NCBI GenBank assembly: GCA_013397455.1
Contig: VYZB01000290.1
Span: forward strand, 564,762-628,761
DNA: 64,000 nucleotides
Source: Crotophaga sulcirostris
Taxonomy: Eukaryota; Chordata; Aves; Cuculiformes; Crotophagidae
Reading direction: 5' to 3'
In this document: in pieces, positions 23,698 to 38,987 of the stretch
How positions within the stretch are numbered: position 1 is the first letter of the stretch
Layout: the number at the start of each line of letters is the position of its first letter
Position numbers and translations under genes: made by a program
The notes under the pieces: generated by a model
What the model saw: the letters and a program-made list of their open reading frames with translations, nothing else
The model's database searches: none
Told to the model about the DNA's origin: nothing

Positions 23698-26600
23698 TCA
23701 TTTCTAATAACATTTGATGATCATACAAAGAAGTCTCTGTTTTTCAGTATTTATCTGCTCATCTCCCAAACTACAAACAGCTTTCCTTATTCCTGTGCAG
23801 ATTCTTGGAGGGTGTATACTTGCAAATACACTTTTGTATGTGTGGTTTTGGTATTCTTTTTTTCTGTAAATACTCTTGAAAACAAGTAGTAATGATATTC
23901 ATTTTCTCAGGAAGTGAATACAGAGCAACTGAGTCACCAGCATGAATGTGTAGATTTAATTACAATGAAAATGTTTTGGTAAATAGTCACTCATCTCTAC
24001 TTTCTTTTCATGCAGGCTTAGATTTTCATAGTTGCCTATGGAAGTATCATTGCTGCTTTGGCTTCTCTGAAGATTTCAATCTCAATTAAGCATCAAGCAT
24101 CTCAGAGACAAGAAATCCCTGCTCTGAAATAAAATTTCTCAGCCTTTGCAAGTTCTGTATATATGCTGTATCTGCAAACTCTACTTTTACTTTGTGTCTT
24201 CAGATTAAAACCATTTAGAACAAGGATTGTCTCTCTGGGCATTAGCATATAAATATTTACTGGTGCTTCTCCGTTGTAGTATATAAAGAATGGACTTGAT
24301 GGACTTGCTTTCAGCCGTATCAGAGTTTAACATACTGGATATAGAGCAGAAGAAAATGTAGGCATCCCTACACTTTGCAGCACATACCATGCTGAGCCAT
24401 TCAAGGCTAGCTTGGGAAATGAATTGCCCTTTCTCAGCAAGCCTAATTAGGCCAAGCACAGTGCTTGCCAATGTGATTAACTTGCTTCCATGCTATGGTG
24501 ACATTATCGGCTTGTTTGGAAGTAGCTTTGCCACTTGGTGTTGTTGCACTGTACTGGCCTACTACAGAGATTCTATCTAGAGGTTGTGAGGCAGAACAAG
24601 GCAGGATTTAGCACATGCTCTTTGATCCTGTGGTTTTTAAATAAGAGCTGCTATTGAGACATAATCTTGTGTAGGTATGAAAACAACAGTGTTCTCTGCT
24701 GCCGCAATAGTTCTCACTGAAACAGTGTTGTTTTAATTATTCTAGTTGTAATATTACCCTTTTGAAAACGAGATCTTACACACTACTGTCAATGCCTGTG
24801 TCTTGGTGACCAGAAGAATTTTTAGTACTGTAGTTTTATTTTTTCCTCTAGTTATTTATTTCAACTTGTTTTGCAAAGATAAGAATCTGAATAAAGGAGA
24901 TGGCATGCTCCTAACTGCCTCCAGTAGGGAGTCACTGTTGTCGCTGCTTAATCATGTGATGCCATTCCTGAGAAAGTTACTCCACCAGAAGTATTATGAC
25001 CTTACACATATATGTTAAAGTTGGAATCCTCAAAAAATTATTTTTTCTTTTTAATTTTCATTTATGAAATTTTGTCTGGAAACAGAAGTGTATTCCAGAC
25101 AAATGACTTTGAAGGCTTAATGATGTGTCATTCTAGCCTTACCTTGTCTGTTTGGAATACCAATGTGTGTTTTCTTGGACACTTCTCCATGATAAACTGG
25201 ACTGAAATAATTAACCATCAAACAATCTTCAGATGCAATCTTTAGGTCTGCAGTTCATTAATTAGATTGCAGGTCAAAGAATTTCTAGGTCATCAATATA
25301 TTCTTGAATAATCTACTCTCATCTTCTCACTATCAAATTACATACACTATATAAAATATTTATCAGAGACCATTAGATTTCTCAGTCTGTAACTCTTAAA
25401 GGTGAAATCAGATAGGCATGCTGATTCATTCATTCATTTCAGATTTAGCCAAAATTCACTACAAGAATCCTAACAGATATTGCAATCAATCAGTAGCAAT
25501 GATGCTCAACATTGCTATTATACAACCACATTTCTCCAAGTACTGTTATAAATCTTGAACCTGCTGCCCAGGTGCAATGACTATGGATGACACAGTAGTT
25601 GTCTGTCAACCCACCACTTCAACATTGCACCCGCACAGCAAGACATTCTTTCAAATACAAAGTCATGCCCCACTTCAGCTGATGTTTCTACAATGTTAGA
25701 TGATCTGGACTTTAGTTTAATACAAGATAAAACTGTTGGTCTTATTAATTAAGAATTGTAACTTTTAATATGATAGTCTACAAAATTCCAAGGCAAGGCT
25801 GATTTTAACAATTGTGCAAAACTTTGCACCTGGCCAGATAAATGCACTTTAGACTTTACAGTGCATGCATTTCTTCAACAAGAGATTTTCAGACTACTCA
25901 TAATGAACCACAACACTAATCATGGACACGACTATAGTGGAACGAACCATTCTTGATTACCTCCATATTGTGGATCCTCAATATGAAAATAAATACTCCA
26001 GCCTGTAAGGCTGATTTTGATTACAATACACAAAAATTACATGGATGTTAGGACAAGAAGGAAAAATTCATTTCACTGAAAGGAGGTGAGAAAATTCAGA
26101 TGGGTCATATACAAGTTCTTGGATGGAAAATGGTCATGACTCCAAGATTCTAGATCTGAATCTCTAAGAAAAAAAATACATCCTGAGACCAAATATAACT
26201 TCTCTTTGTCATGCAATCATCAGAGAGTTGATTGTTGATTTCAGTACCAATGCTTCCTTGAAAATTTGCTGACCAAAAATAAGCCAGACAGTACTTCTTA
26301 CCTTGCAAAATTTGGTTCAGCTGCTGGCTCAGCACACTGCTCTGCCAATCATCTGTAATGTGTTTGTATAAATACTATTTATTTCTCTGCCAGTACTACT
26401 ATGAGCCTTAAGTGATTTTTGTATGGCTACCTAAGATTTATCAAGAAAAGATACCACATGAAGTTAGGAGGTTTTTTTTGTCAAAGGTGGCTATCTCACT
26501 GACCGTACTCTCAGCTGGTCCTTTTCTTGAAGTAGCAGTAGCATATGCTTCACTGCTTCAAACTGCAGTGGCTAAGGTATCTCACATTATGAAATGCATT

Positions 26601-28207
26601 ATTAATCCATTTCACCTGAGCTGACAGATAGAAGGGAAAGAAAGGTGTTCTGCTCGTATCTTAACAGCTTGACTTAATTGCACTCTGGCCACCACCTGAC
26701 ACAAATCATGGTTATAATAATAAGTTCTGTAATACAGCCAACTGGTATATGTAAAGGTATCTACCTCAAATGACTGGTTCTAGCATCTCAGGACAAAACA
26801 TTCTCCTGATGCAATGGCACGTAACTAAGGAGGTAGCTGTCTGTGGATTTGGAGATGAATATTCAGCATTCAGTTACCATTTCCATTGGCCAAAATACAT
26901 TTGTTTGGAGTAGTTTAGATACAGGTTTGAATTCTTACAATTTATTTTTTGTACACTCAGGATGATCCTAAGTAAACCAAGTACTAAAAAACTGAAAGTT
27001 CGATTTGGCTAAATTATTAAATTTAGGGAAGACTTAAAAAGAGACTGTGTTTTATGAACTTGTGAGGAAGACCTGTAGCTTAATGATATTTCATCCAGGG
27101 CAAGCCCATACATTTGCTTGAGGAAGAGTTAAATAACCATGTTTTTCTTATTAAAAGCAACAGTGGCCCTGAGGTAACCACCTTTATCACCTACACTGCT
27201 ACTGCTGTGAAGCAATATGTTCCTGATACAGACAGGCATACTGAAATTTCTATTTATGTATTTTGCTATGATTTCAAACTGCTTCATCTTCTGCTGGCAG
27301 CAAAGACCATATTCTTGAAGCGAAGGTAAGGAAGGTGGAGGAGCATCACAGACACTTTGTATATTTTCCATCCTTGTATATTCTTTCTTTATCAGTCCTA
27401 AAAAGATTTCCTTTTCTTTTTGGCTGTGACCTGCAGAGGACCAAAAGTGAGGAGTTGCTTTACCTTTGCCTCTAGAGGAGAAAGAGGATAAGGGAAGAGA
27501 GCAGCTGTGCCCAGGATCCCTTCTCCACCTGTATATTTGTCACTTGTCTTTGCAAGGTATTTTGGACAGGCCATCATTTTTTTTAATGTTAGCACAGTAT
27601 TTCAGTCATGATTATGGTAGTGCTGTAGACAATATATAGCAACAATCCTATCTGTCATTAAAAAAAAATTGCTATATTATGTAATATTCTCATATTTCCA
27701 TTTTCAGTTAACTGAAGACTGTGATGCACTCTACCAAGATGAGCAAGTAGGATTATACTGATGCACTTTCTGGTAAAATTTATTGATACTACAGGTTCCT
27801 GAGGGGAAGAACTGAGGGGGTGCTACTTTACCTTCATCCACACTGAAACACTTCCAATACAAAAAGAAAAGATGTTAAGCTCATTTTTTACACACAGTAC
27901 AGAATGTTTAAGAACATGGCTACAAGCTAGGGAAAAAAAAGAAATGATAATGCTAGAAGAGACCCTTATAGTTTATTTTAAATATTTCCCTACGCCTATT
28001 TTTTTGCTCAACTTACTCTTCAACTGTTGCAGCTGGGGTGTCACTGGACCTCAATGAATTGGACTGAAAAAACAGATCAGTCTCAGGCTGAGAGAACATC
28101 ATTCACAGTTATGGCTACAACCTTTCTCTTCTCTTGCTACTCTAGATGTTCCTCCCTAGGAACAGGAAGAGCGCTTCCACAGCTCAGCTTTGCCAATCCA
28201 CACTTAA

Positions 28208-28320
28208 AATCATAGAAACCTTTAGATTGGAAAAGACCTTTAGATGATCGAATCCAATCACAAACCTAATACTGCCAAGTTCACCAGATTGAGCATCTCT
28301 CTCCTGGCATATAATGCCTT
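28208..28320 (-). mobile_element. Short inverted CR1 3' end
   Basis: The plus strand reads aatcatagaaacctttagat, then tggaaaagacctttagatga, tcgaatccaatcacaaacct and actgccaagttcacc. This is the reverse complement of the standard avian CR1 3' end (ggactcgatgatcttaaagg... with the ATTCTATG tail). It is roughly 100 bases, 5'-truncated, with the truncation edge unclear. It is the only CR1 in the window in the same orientation as POU6F2. Confidence 0.85.
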
Positions 28321-31300
28321 AATGTGGAAATGATCCAAATGAAGCAAGAAGGCTTCTCATAGAGTCATGTACATTCACTGCCTGAAAGAATGACAGAACC
28401 TAACCACAGATATTTTTAGTATACGAAAGTTTACAGGTATAGTAAGGAACATCAGATGTTGCTTCCTTCATTCAGGCTTTGCCTTACTTTGAGTAGTCTC
28501 CCTGATACCAATCCATGGAGCAAGATATTAGTTAATAAGACTAAAAATGGTAGAACCTTCTATAAGGCAAATAAAGCTGATATGAGAGGGGGAAACATCA
28601 ACTGCAAAATGAAATTTAGTTTTAAGTGTTTTCAAAATGCATATTGTACTTATAAATGTCCTTGTATTACATTTTTTTTTAAAAAAATAACGAAGTCTCA
28701 ATAATATGAACCTTCCATAAAACACTTCTTATTAAATCTTGAAGCAATTGTGGAGAAGATTCCCTGGTGTATGTGAATTACTGCAGAAGAGGATGAGTGA
28801 AGTGCAAATGCCATGGTATAATTCCTATATGGAACATTTTAATTGTAGGTAATGGCAGATTTTCAATTTTATAAGTCAAGGAACTGTGATAATTTCTCAG
28901 ACAGAACTGAATATATTAACTGCCCTTGAAACAGTATCAATACTTCTTCCTGTGCAGAGCAGAGCACAGTAAAATGTATTAAAAGATGAAAGCTCTTTGA
29001 TTCTTTTGAATGCTTAAAGATACCAGAACAGTACCAATAAATTTTGAGGAAAAGGTAGAAAAGAAATCTTATTAATTGCCAAGATAGCATAATATCCCAA
29101 AACAGTGACACAATGAGTGTATTAAGGACTACTTGCGACTATTTATTGTCTGCAGTTCTACCCCACTGAATCTCTCAGGCCACAATGGGCTCCTTTTTTT
29201 CCCTCTTCATTTAGGTAAAGTCCTTAGTATGCAAACATATTTGGTCTTGATGTACACAATAGCTCTATCATTTTAGTCCCCAATATTAGGGAAAGAAAAC
29301 GGTCTGGGATTATATCACAGTGCAGATCTTACAAGTCAGGAGCAGACTGAATAACTGGAATCTCAGAAGTCATTTACAAGAGCCATTGAGCTTCATTCAA
29401 TGGTTCGCTGGTTCTGCTGCACTCAATGGTCTGCCATGGTTCTGCTGCCAATTGTCAGGTAATATTTTCTTGGAAGATTTCATCTCTTGGCTTCTCATTC
29501 ATTGATAATAATGCCAATTATCTCCAGACTCCATTTCAGTTTGGAGCTACGCTTGCATTATATTATCAGGCTTCTCTCTGACTTGACTTCTACTAACAAA
29601 AACCAGAAGTAAATCTACTGACCTGAATGCAATGGCCCCTGGGACTTGAACATGGCAGGCTGATGTTTGGGTCTAGCTGCTGCCCATATTTCTTTCTAAA
29701 TTATGAATGGTTTCAGGCTAACGTGTACCCTGCACAGCCTAGGTCTGGTTTTGACTAGTTATATCGAGCTTTGGTTTCAATTGAAGCTAGAAAATTGTAG
29801 GGATCCTCTCTCCTTTCCCCTGTTCATACAGAATCCATTCTGCTCAAAGGAACAGCCCCATGCAAACAAAGTGGATGACTCGTGAGTAGTTCGAGAAAGA
29901 AACCGGGAAATTCTGTTCTTTCACTTTTATTTTCACTTCAAAATGGAATGTAAGCTAAATTTAAAATTAAATAAAAATCTGAGAAAACCTGTTTCAGGTA
30001 GATTAAACCATTCTGATCAAAACAGAAATATTTCATAATCCTTTTAACCTTTCTAAACTTGAAAAAAACCCCACATTTTCAAATAGAACATGTAAAAATG
30101 AGACACTTAAGTCTTAACCAGACACTGTACTTTAAATTTTTACTGAACAAAATTTGTCAAAATGACACATTTTATATTTAGAATAAATGTCATTTTTTCA
30201 TCAGAAGTCAGCTATGAAAATAATGTCATTCAGTTCTGCTCACAATGCTGCAGGAATTTATATTAAAAGTTTGATAAATGAGGTAGTAAAATGTAACTGT
30301 ACTTCACTGTTCAACATAGATTCAAATGCAACACTGGAGTCTTGAGGGATGCTTCTGGATACCTAATAGATTTCCTTCTCTAGAGCCCACTGTGTAAATT
30401 ACTGATAAAATCTGCAAGCGCACTTGCACTAGGGCAGCCTCCAAGAGCTCAGCCAAGGACTAGAAGCCTAATGTCCCAGGTACTGGACAAAGAAAGGGTT
30501 GAGGCAGTCCCCGTTTTGAAAAGGGAGAGGAAGCCCTCATGCTGTCAGGGTGGTAGTATGCATGTATGTTCCAATGGCACAGAATAAAGTCCTTTGTTTT
30601 CCCAGTGAATCTGTGCCTGAAAAATGCAAAAGAAAAGGACACTCCCTTCCTTACCTCTCTTCCACAAAGCTATAAGCATTTGCTGAAAACCTAAAACTTC
30701 CATTACTCTGTAGATTTTAACGGGGAGTCTTTTTTTAACCTCTTAGGACATGGACAATTTGGCCTCTAGTTTGAGAGTTGCTGGTCAGGGGGGAAAAATG
30801 TAAAAGACAGTCCTCTGGCTTCTGTGATTCTTCCTCTAGCCCCGTGCTCTGAAAATACTTGCATGCATTTCTCATCCATCACCCTATCCTGAATGGTATT
30901 CAGAAAATTCAGTGATGTCTAACATGATAGCTAAGAGAGTATGTGTATCCACCAGCCTCTCCTTCCTTCCCTCACCTTCCTCCCCAACCCTCCCCTAAAA
31001 GAAAAGAACCCATTTCTCAGATTAAAAAGAAAGTTCATCCAGGCTCAACGTGCATAAGATTTGTCACCCAGGCTGCTTCACTCAGAAATGAAAACGTAAA
31101 GATGTGTAAACAACAAATAACCTCAAAAAAGAAATGAGCATCTCAAAAAAAAAAAAGTTATCAAATATGCATTTGTTTATCACAGTCAAGTTTTATGATT
31201 CAAACCTGATTCATATATATTTTATGAAGAGAATATCCATTGTGGTGGCAAAATTAAATGTATTTTGAAACTTGTATGTGACATTTATCTATCTGCTCTA

Positions 31301-32838
31301 TCAGAAAAAAGTTGTCATATTCATTCAGACATATATTACTTTTTCAATTTCCTGTCAGTAATGTTTTTTTAATGTTCTTTAGGGTGAAACCACAGGATTT
31401 CTCATTTCTAACAACAAAGACCATAACTCATTAGAATTATGTTGATGAGTTTATACCTAAAAAAGTTGCATCACTTTTTTTTTTAAGAGCTGAACAATTT
31501 GCACTCTTATCCATGAAAATCATGGGGCGTTTTTTCTATATTTTTTTTTCTTCATAGATAGTCAGGTAGAAAATTGTCAGCTCCTTTTTTCCCTTCTTTT
31601 ACAGATGTGCATCATATAAGACACAAACTTACGGTGCAATTTTATGATGATTCAGGTTCTATTGTGAGCCACAAGAGATAACAAAGATAGCACAAGTATT
31701 GAAACTCCTTATCACATATCTTCCATTCCAAAGAGATGATTTTGATAGAAAGTTTATATAAACTCAGTGCTTAAGAATAAACAGTGCTGTGCAACAGGCA
31801 AGGCCAAAAGGGTCATAGTTAGAGATGAAACAGAAACCAATTAAAGTGAGTTAATTGACAGGCAGCTACAGCTCCCATGCAGAAGACTGGCTGGAGAGGT
31901 GCAAAGTGAAGAAGTCACCTTCTTTCTTTGAGTTGCTATTAAAGTGAAGCTGTAATAAGAACCTTATCTTGTGTTCCATACGCTCAGTGCAAGTCCTGCT
32001 ATGGATGTGCAGTGGGTCAAGCCCTGGGTAGAAAGGCTGTTTCATTCTTATGGGCTTTTTTTGTGCTAGTAATGACACCATCCACAATACAGACTAAAGC
32101 ATGCTCTTTGTTGGTAAAAGATGAGAATGCCATGAGCAACATTCAGGCTTCATTTCTGAACTAAAGAAGACTATTTGGAATCAAATTAGAGGATGTGCCT
32201 CTGCTTCTAAGGATACATAATATTTGGGAATAAATATAAATTTAATTAATATTTGGTAAAACTGGTAATTACGATGGCCCATCTTCAAAAGGCCATTCAT
32301 CAATTTGGCTTAGATATGTACCTAAAATTATTTGAACACTGGCAATGTAGGCTATTTTTAGGTCAGAAATTCTTATGTGATAAGACTCTTTCATGACATT
32401 TGTGGCATCTGCTTGCTGGAGCTGTGCTGGAAATACTTTTAAGCTGGCCTGTGGTCTAAGGATTTAGTGCAACCCTTTTCTGTCCTAACCAAAACAGCAG
32501 AGTAAATGCCCAGAGAAATGTAAAAAGTAATCTGTCAAAGGGAGAGATTCCTTCCTTTCTACTACACGCTCAAAGTTTCTTTTTTTTAAATCAGAAAAAC
32601 CTCAGAGATAAAAAGTCTTCATTTATGCACAACTGATTTTTGAATAACAACATCCTACAGGTTGAATACTTAATCTTACTTGAAAGAAAAGATACTCAAC
32701 AGAAAGACCCTCTCTTCATATTGCTATCCATCATTTAGCTAAAGTATCAGTAAAGTTAAGTACATTTTAAATAATTAAAAGAGATACCATTATCTATGTC
32801 TCTGGGATCCTATTTCTCTATCATTCGGAAAACACAAA

Positions 32839-32857
32839 GAAGCAAGCAAGCAAGCAA
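32839..32857. repeat. AAGC tetranucleotide microsatellite
   Basis: There are about four and a half copies of AAGC followed by a variant AAAC. It is a short simple repeat and could be length-variable. Confidence 0.85.
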
Positions 32858-35800
32858 ACAAGAGCACAATTTTCATAAAAATTGAAGAATGCTTCTAGAC
32901 TCATCCCCAAAATAGTGCAGGTCAGTCAGTGCCAAGTTCCTGCTACCAGGATCTGAGTTAAAACTCTGATGACTGTCATGAAGAGATTAAGGATAACGTT
33001 ATCAAAAGGACTGAAGTCCCATTAAAAATAACTGGTGTGTAGTATTCTAAGGATGGAATTTATCCCATTTAATGTTAGCCAACTAACATTAGAAGTCCAG
33101 TGATAGACCACCATTCAAGCTCTCTCTACAATGAATCTCTGCAAGGTGATTCATTTTAGCCTAAAATGCATGCCTGAGACCAGCCCGATGTTTTCTTCGA
33201 GTGCCTATTTTGGTGTTGACAGAGAACACTAAGCAACTAGCTTAGATTTTATGCAGCCTAAGCTAAATTTCCTGTGGTTAAAATAAGGAGAAATGAATCA
33301 AAGTCAAGAATCTAATGTGATGTAGGACTCTGCTGACGACGAGTCAATTCTAATACTGACCTACAGACTTTAAGTCATGTGGAAAACAGTTGCCTTCTTA
33401 TTGACCATCTGAATATATCAGCTGTACAAAAAAAAGAGGATAAAATGATTTAAAAACAAAAATCAGAGGCTTTTACCAGGGAAGAGGCTCAACTCTTCTT
33501 TTTATTTCCTTTGTGAGTTACTATCAACATAAGACAAGGGTTTGGGAAGACCTCACTGGTTAAAAAGCTGTTCAACATATACACAAAATGAAACTTGTTT
33601 GACCACCCCTGTCTATGGCAAACATAAACACAGAGATGATTCACTTAAATGACTTCAACTTGACTGGTAATATCTTGACACATTTCACTGGGGAGGGTAT
33701 AACTTACACAGCTCTTAAAAAGTAAGTTTAAAAAAAGGACACAGCAATGACTGTGGACTGAAGATTTATTAGAAAGATTCCCTAACCATCTCTTGGAAGT
33801 CAAATTTCCATGTTCCGTGGAAACTCAGTGAGAAATTGCCTTCCTGACATGATGCTCATTTATCTCCCCTCACTCTGTTTTCTTTGAGGGCTCCTTTTGC
33901 ATCATTTGTTGAGTAGTATGAGGCTGATTTAAACATTTCTACATTTGTGCTACTGCAAGAGACCATAGTGATTTAGTGAACCAGGCATGCATCATTCATG
34001 TTTTTTCCCTCTTTTCACTGCATATGATTTTAAGGAGAAATAAAAGGCAAGAGGGAGCCAAGGGTACACCTTGCCTCAGTAAATGCTTTTTAGGGGGGTC
34101 CCTTTCCATTGATGAATAAGGTTATGAGAATTTGAGCTCAACTCAATAATATTTAACATACCTATTTTTATCTGTATTCAGAAAAAAAAGGCTTTTGTTG
34201 TAGCATACTTACTTGTGACATTTTATTCTGAACGTATGGGATGTAATAAATTGTTGGTTAAGGACTTCCATGTAAGTAAAGGTCTAACTATTCATCCTTC
34301 TATATAACAGAAACATGAAGGTATTTTAACTGGTAAATGCTGTTGTATATTAGTAATAGTACTTCTAGGTCAGTAGTCTAACATTCAGATTTTAAATAAT
34401 TACCCTAACTGAGAAGGTGGCAAAAAGCTTGTCTAGATTTTGTCCTGTACTCCCTTCCAACACTCCATTATACCCTGAAAGCAACATAGTTTGCAATTTC
34501 AGAACATTTTCAATCAGCTCTTAGACTTCACAGATGAGAACGCTATCTGGTGAACTGAGCATCAGATAGTTTTGTCCTCTTTGGATCTTTGTGAAGAAAA
34601 CTTAAAAATAAAATCTTAAATTTTCTAAGCAGTCATTAAATATTTAATCACAGTCTCCAGGCAGGTTTTTATCTTGGCTGTTGTGGCAAAAATTCTCTGA
34701 TGGTAGAGTAGAATGTGGTGTTCTTTGCTAATGCAAATTACAGGCTATTCTCATTCAAAGGTGGAGACCTTATCACTTATCTACCCTCTGAGCCCACAGA
34801 TTCTTAAACTTTCTGCTTTAGCTAGAGGAGTGTCTTTCAAGAATGCCCATAAAACTTCTGTTTTCAAATTCATATTCATTCAAATTCATCTACCTGAGAT
34901 CAAAGACAGCTGATTGTCTCCCTACATGTGCCTCTGCCTGAAGAGTAGGTGTGATGGCTGGGATATAGCTATAGACTATCCAGAGAAATGACACATAGAT
35001 TTAAACATACCGAGTGGTGCACTGTACGTGCTAATAAGATTAGTGAGGGACTGCAATTGTAAAATCTGTCCATCAGTATCTGCATTATTAATATAGTGCA
35101 GATCCCAGAAGATGTGATTTAAACACCTAAAACTGGATGTCACCTCCCAACACTTTGTAGGGGGCTGTGGAGGTGATGTTCATCAACATGGGAGACATGT
35201 CAAGAAAGAAGCAGACCATGCCTTCCTGTGGGCAGGGGTTGGGAAATCATGCCTGTGCAATTCTGCTAAAAAAACCCCCATTTTTCTTGACCTTTTAAGT
35301 ACTCCACTTCAGCCTCTTGTGCAGCGCTGCCAATACCACCAGTCTACATGGTACCTCCTAGCAGTGAAAGGATGTTAACAAACAGCATCCTTTAACTCTC
35401 ACTTTGCAGGCATTCAGAAATATCTTGGTAAGAAATAAAACCCTTAGAAAATATGGGTCTTGTTAATAGATTCCCCAGTTAATAGATTTCAGATAATTAT
35501 TACTTATGTACAGTCATGATTAGATGCTTGTAAAATAACACTAGAGACAGATTTGAAGTAGAAGAGAACAGCACATCACCTCCATGGCACATCATGCCAA
35601 GATGACAAGGTTTAGTTTATTTTCATTTGTCACCAGAAAAAAGGCTCAGCAGATCTCAGAGACAGAAGCATGACTCAAGGAGGTAATTAAAGTATTTGTA
35701 ATCTGGGATATCTGTGGGTACTTTTATCTTTCCTGAGGAGATGAACATGAAGGTCCAGGTAAGCATATGTTCAGCTGTGTATGTGCATATGTAAACACAC

Positions 35801-38800
35801 ACGTGTTCATGTAAGTGGGGAGCAATTAAGTTGAAAAAAATGTAGACATCTACTCTATTTGAAATATTTTAGGATTTTGTCAGGATATAGCAATAAGATT
35901 TAGAGGGATGAGTGTTTTTCTGAATTGGCCACAGGAGGCCTAATAAAGTATTTTGCAATATCTAAAATGGGACTGAAGACCTATGAATCCCAGATACTGT
36001 GTGTGGCAAAGAGCTATTGTCAGGAAACAAAAATGGTAGAAGTAGGAGAAGCAAAACAGGAATGAAGGAACTGGATACCTTGGGATGTCTGGGGATCTGT
36101 CACCGACATTAGCATTAGGATTCTGTTCATCTGCACTCTTGTTTCCACACGGTTTTATGCTTCCACTTACGGAAGGAACCAAAAGAGCAAAACCAGGACA
36201 GGTAAGAACAAGTTAAGGCTAATAAAAAGAACTGATAAGGAGAGAAGAGGGAAAGTTTAGCATGGCAAATGGTGCCAGTTCCTCCTCAAAGCTAGTGCAC
36301 TGCATGAGCCTGATACCATCTTTTCACTTTGAGGCTGGCTGTCTATCTGTGCTATCAAATAAGACATATCTCAGCTTAAATGCACAGTCTTCAATGAAGG
36401 CAGTGGATTAAGCCTCTGGAGATGATGAATAACAAGTTAAAATTAAACTTTTTTCAGTTGGGCTGCAATGACCTATTTATACATTTTATTTCTTGCTAGC
36501 TAGCTTTTTTTAACATCGCAAGATGTACCTGGCCTCTCTCATCTCTCTCTAAACTGTCTCCCTGATGTCCTGATCACTCTCTGATCTATTTCTCTATCTG
36601 CTGAGTGGATGCTAATATGACATATCCAACCTCTAAAACAAACCATTTATTTTGAAACTTGGCTATGTCAGAGCATTTGATGCGTCAAACATTAAAATGA
36701 ATGTATATTTGGATATTGGGTACATCATGTCTTGATATTAAATTATCTCCTGAAAGGTGGATTGATTTTTAAACTGGCAGGATATATGTATTGCTTCCTT
36801 GAATCTCTAGCATGAAGTGAGACACGAAGGGAGGCTAGGTTCTCTATGAAGCAGAGACAGAATTGCTCAAGGGCTATGAGTGTTTTCTTTATATTAATAA
36901 ATTCTTTTTTGTGCTTAAGGAAAGATATTCTGTCACTCTCTTCCATTATTATGTGGCAATAATACATTAATCTTCTATGAGAGATACTTATCCTAGAGAT
37001 AATATTTAATTAATGCGCAAAGAAGGAAGTTTAAGTGAAAAAGGTACTTTTAAAATCATATATATTTAATAACATTGGCATAGATATTTCAAAGTCCTTT
37101 TTTTCTTTTTGATATCTGAGTCATTTGCATACATACATGCTGAAGCCTAACACTGTCAGTATCTGAAGAAAAATGACAAACTGAGATATGCTTTTAGAAA
37201 GATAGATCGAGTGTCCATTCATGGTTAGGACTGTGTTTTTTTCTGCTTGAACTTTCCCTGCCACTGTTCACAGATTCAATACATAGGAAAAGACACCACA
37301 CAATTCTTTGCAATACTCTAGATTCAAGCCAGAAGATAATCCTTCATCTTACAGGACACCTCCTGTTTAGTGTGCTACTTGGAAACTTGTGAGTCTGCGT
37401 GTAGAAGCTTATGGGTCTGCATCTGGCTGGTTATCACCATGACCACTGCATAAGTACAACTCAGTTGTTGGCTTACTGTCAAATGAGTTAGTCACGTACT
37501 TCTGCAATTTCCTCCTCTTTATGTGAAGACTGTTTGGGAAGGCATACTTTTTCATTTTCAAAAGCTTCATAAGATATTGCTAAAATATCTGGACTTCTCA
37601 TCCTGTCAGATTACTGACAAATACTGACTGCACTGCAAACAAGGTAGCCCTAGATTTCCTCTCCTTAGACATTGACACACAGATGTCAAGACTGCAGCCC
37701 AAAGAGAAAGCCAACGGCCTCCATTTGTGCATGACAACTTATGACTTCTAAGAAATTCCAAACCTTCCCAAAAAACAACATTGCTTTACCAGTGAGTCAA
37801 GGACCTTAAATATTTACCATTTTACATTAACTTCCACGTTTGACAAGACTGATCTAGCTTTTTTCCCCTTTACCCAAATAGCCCTTCTTGGTTTTGGTTT
37901 TTTCTGATATCAATGCCATTTGAGCAGGAAGTAAAAAATCTAACACTGGAAAAATAATTTGATATATACAGGACAAATTAGATAAAATCTAAATAAAACT
38001 AAGCACTATGTTACAGAAAGAACTATAATATGTTGGGGTTTTGTTGTTTTTGGTTTTTTTTCAGAAATGATGAAGCACATTTGGAAAGATGACTCAGACT
38101 CTCAGGTTTGGGCCACTATTTCTTCTACTTACCTACAGACTTCCTGTACTCCAGCATGCAGAGCATTCCCTCGTAAGGAGCTCTGGACAGTCTAAAGGAG
38201 AAATCCTAATTTAAGAATAGTCTTAGATTCCACTCGAATGTCAGTATCTCATACAGTAGGATTTTCATCATCTCTGGTTGGATGATGAAGCAGCCTTAAA
38301 TTGTTCTCAACTTTGTCAGCTCCTGAAGGCATACAGTGATGCAATATTCCCAAGCATGACACTTACACTACTTGGGAAAAATCAGTAATACAGAAAGCAC
38401 ATTTCTTGGCACCTTTTATACCCGCCAACTCTGTCTACTGCTTTGTTTATGTAATCTTAAAGAATTTTCAGTGAACAGTAGCTGAGGAATGTTCCTGCAT
38501 TTATCACCTCTGTCTTCACTACATTCTTGTTATCTGCCTTTCTCTAATGCTAATATAAGCAATATGCATCTCTAAGAAACACCTTCATAAAGATTTTTAA
38601 ATCCAGATGAAAATGAAACCTTAAAAGGAAAGTGAAACAAACAAAAAAATTCCTAACAAAGATAGGCAAAACCAAATGGCCATATCAAACATGTGATTCT
38701 GTTTTACAAGCTTCTCCTGGGAAAAAGACCAATATGTGACAGCCACTAGTCATGTTTCTTAATGGGGTAAGATATGATGATAAGAAGAGCAGTGTAAGAA

Positions 38801-38934
38801 CCTCCATAGAGCAGAAAGATTTCATTGCCTGTGATGTGTGTCAATGGGGATAACAATGAAAATTTGCCATGCTTAAAATGACCTCTAGATGCTAAGATGA
38901 ACAGATTATAGGAGTGGTAGGTGCTTCTTTTAGT

Positions 38935-38987
38935 TACTAGTTAGTTTTCATGAAAATGGTAAGTAAGCTGAGCTACTAGTTAGTTTT
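38935..38987. repeat. Direct repeat of tactagttagtttt
   Basis: Two identical 14-base copies occur at 38935-38948 and 38974-38987, with 25 bases between. No associated element is recognised. Confidence 0.8.

Noticed and set aside
24205..24580. Overlapping open frames of 88 and 63 codons as a small gene
   Set aside because: No known motif, opposite strands both open, and no splice context. At most it is a conserved non-coding candidate.
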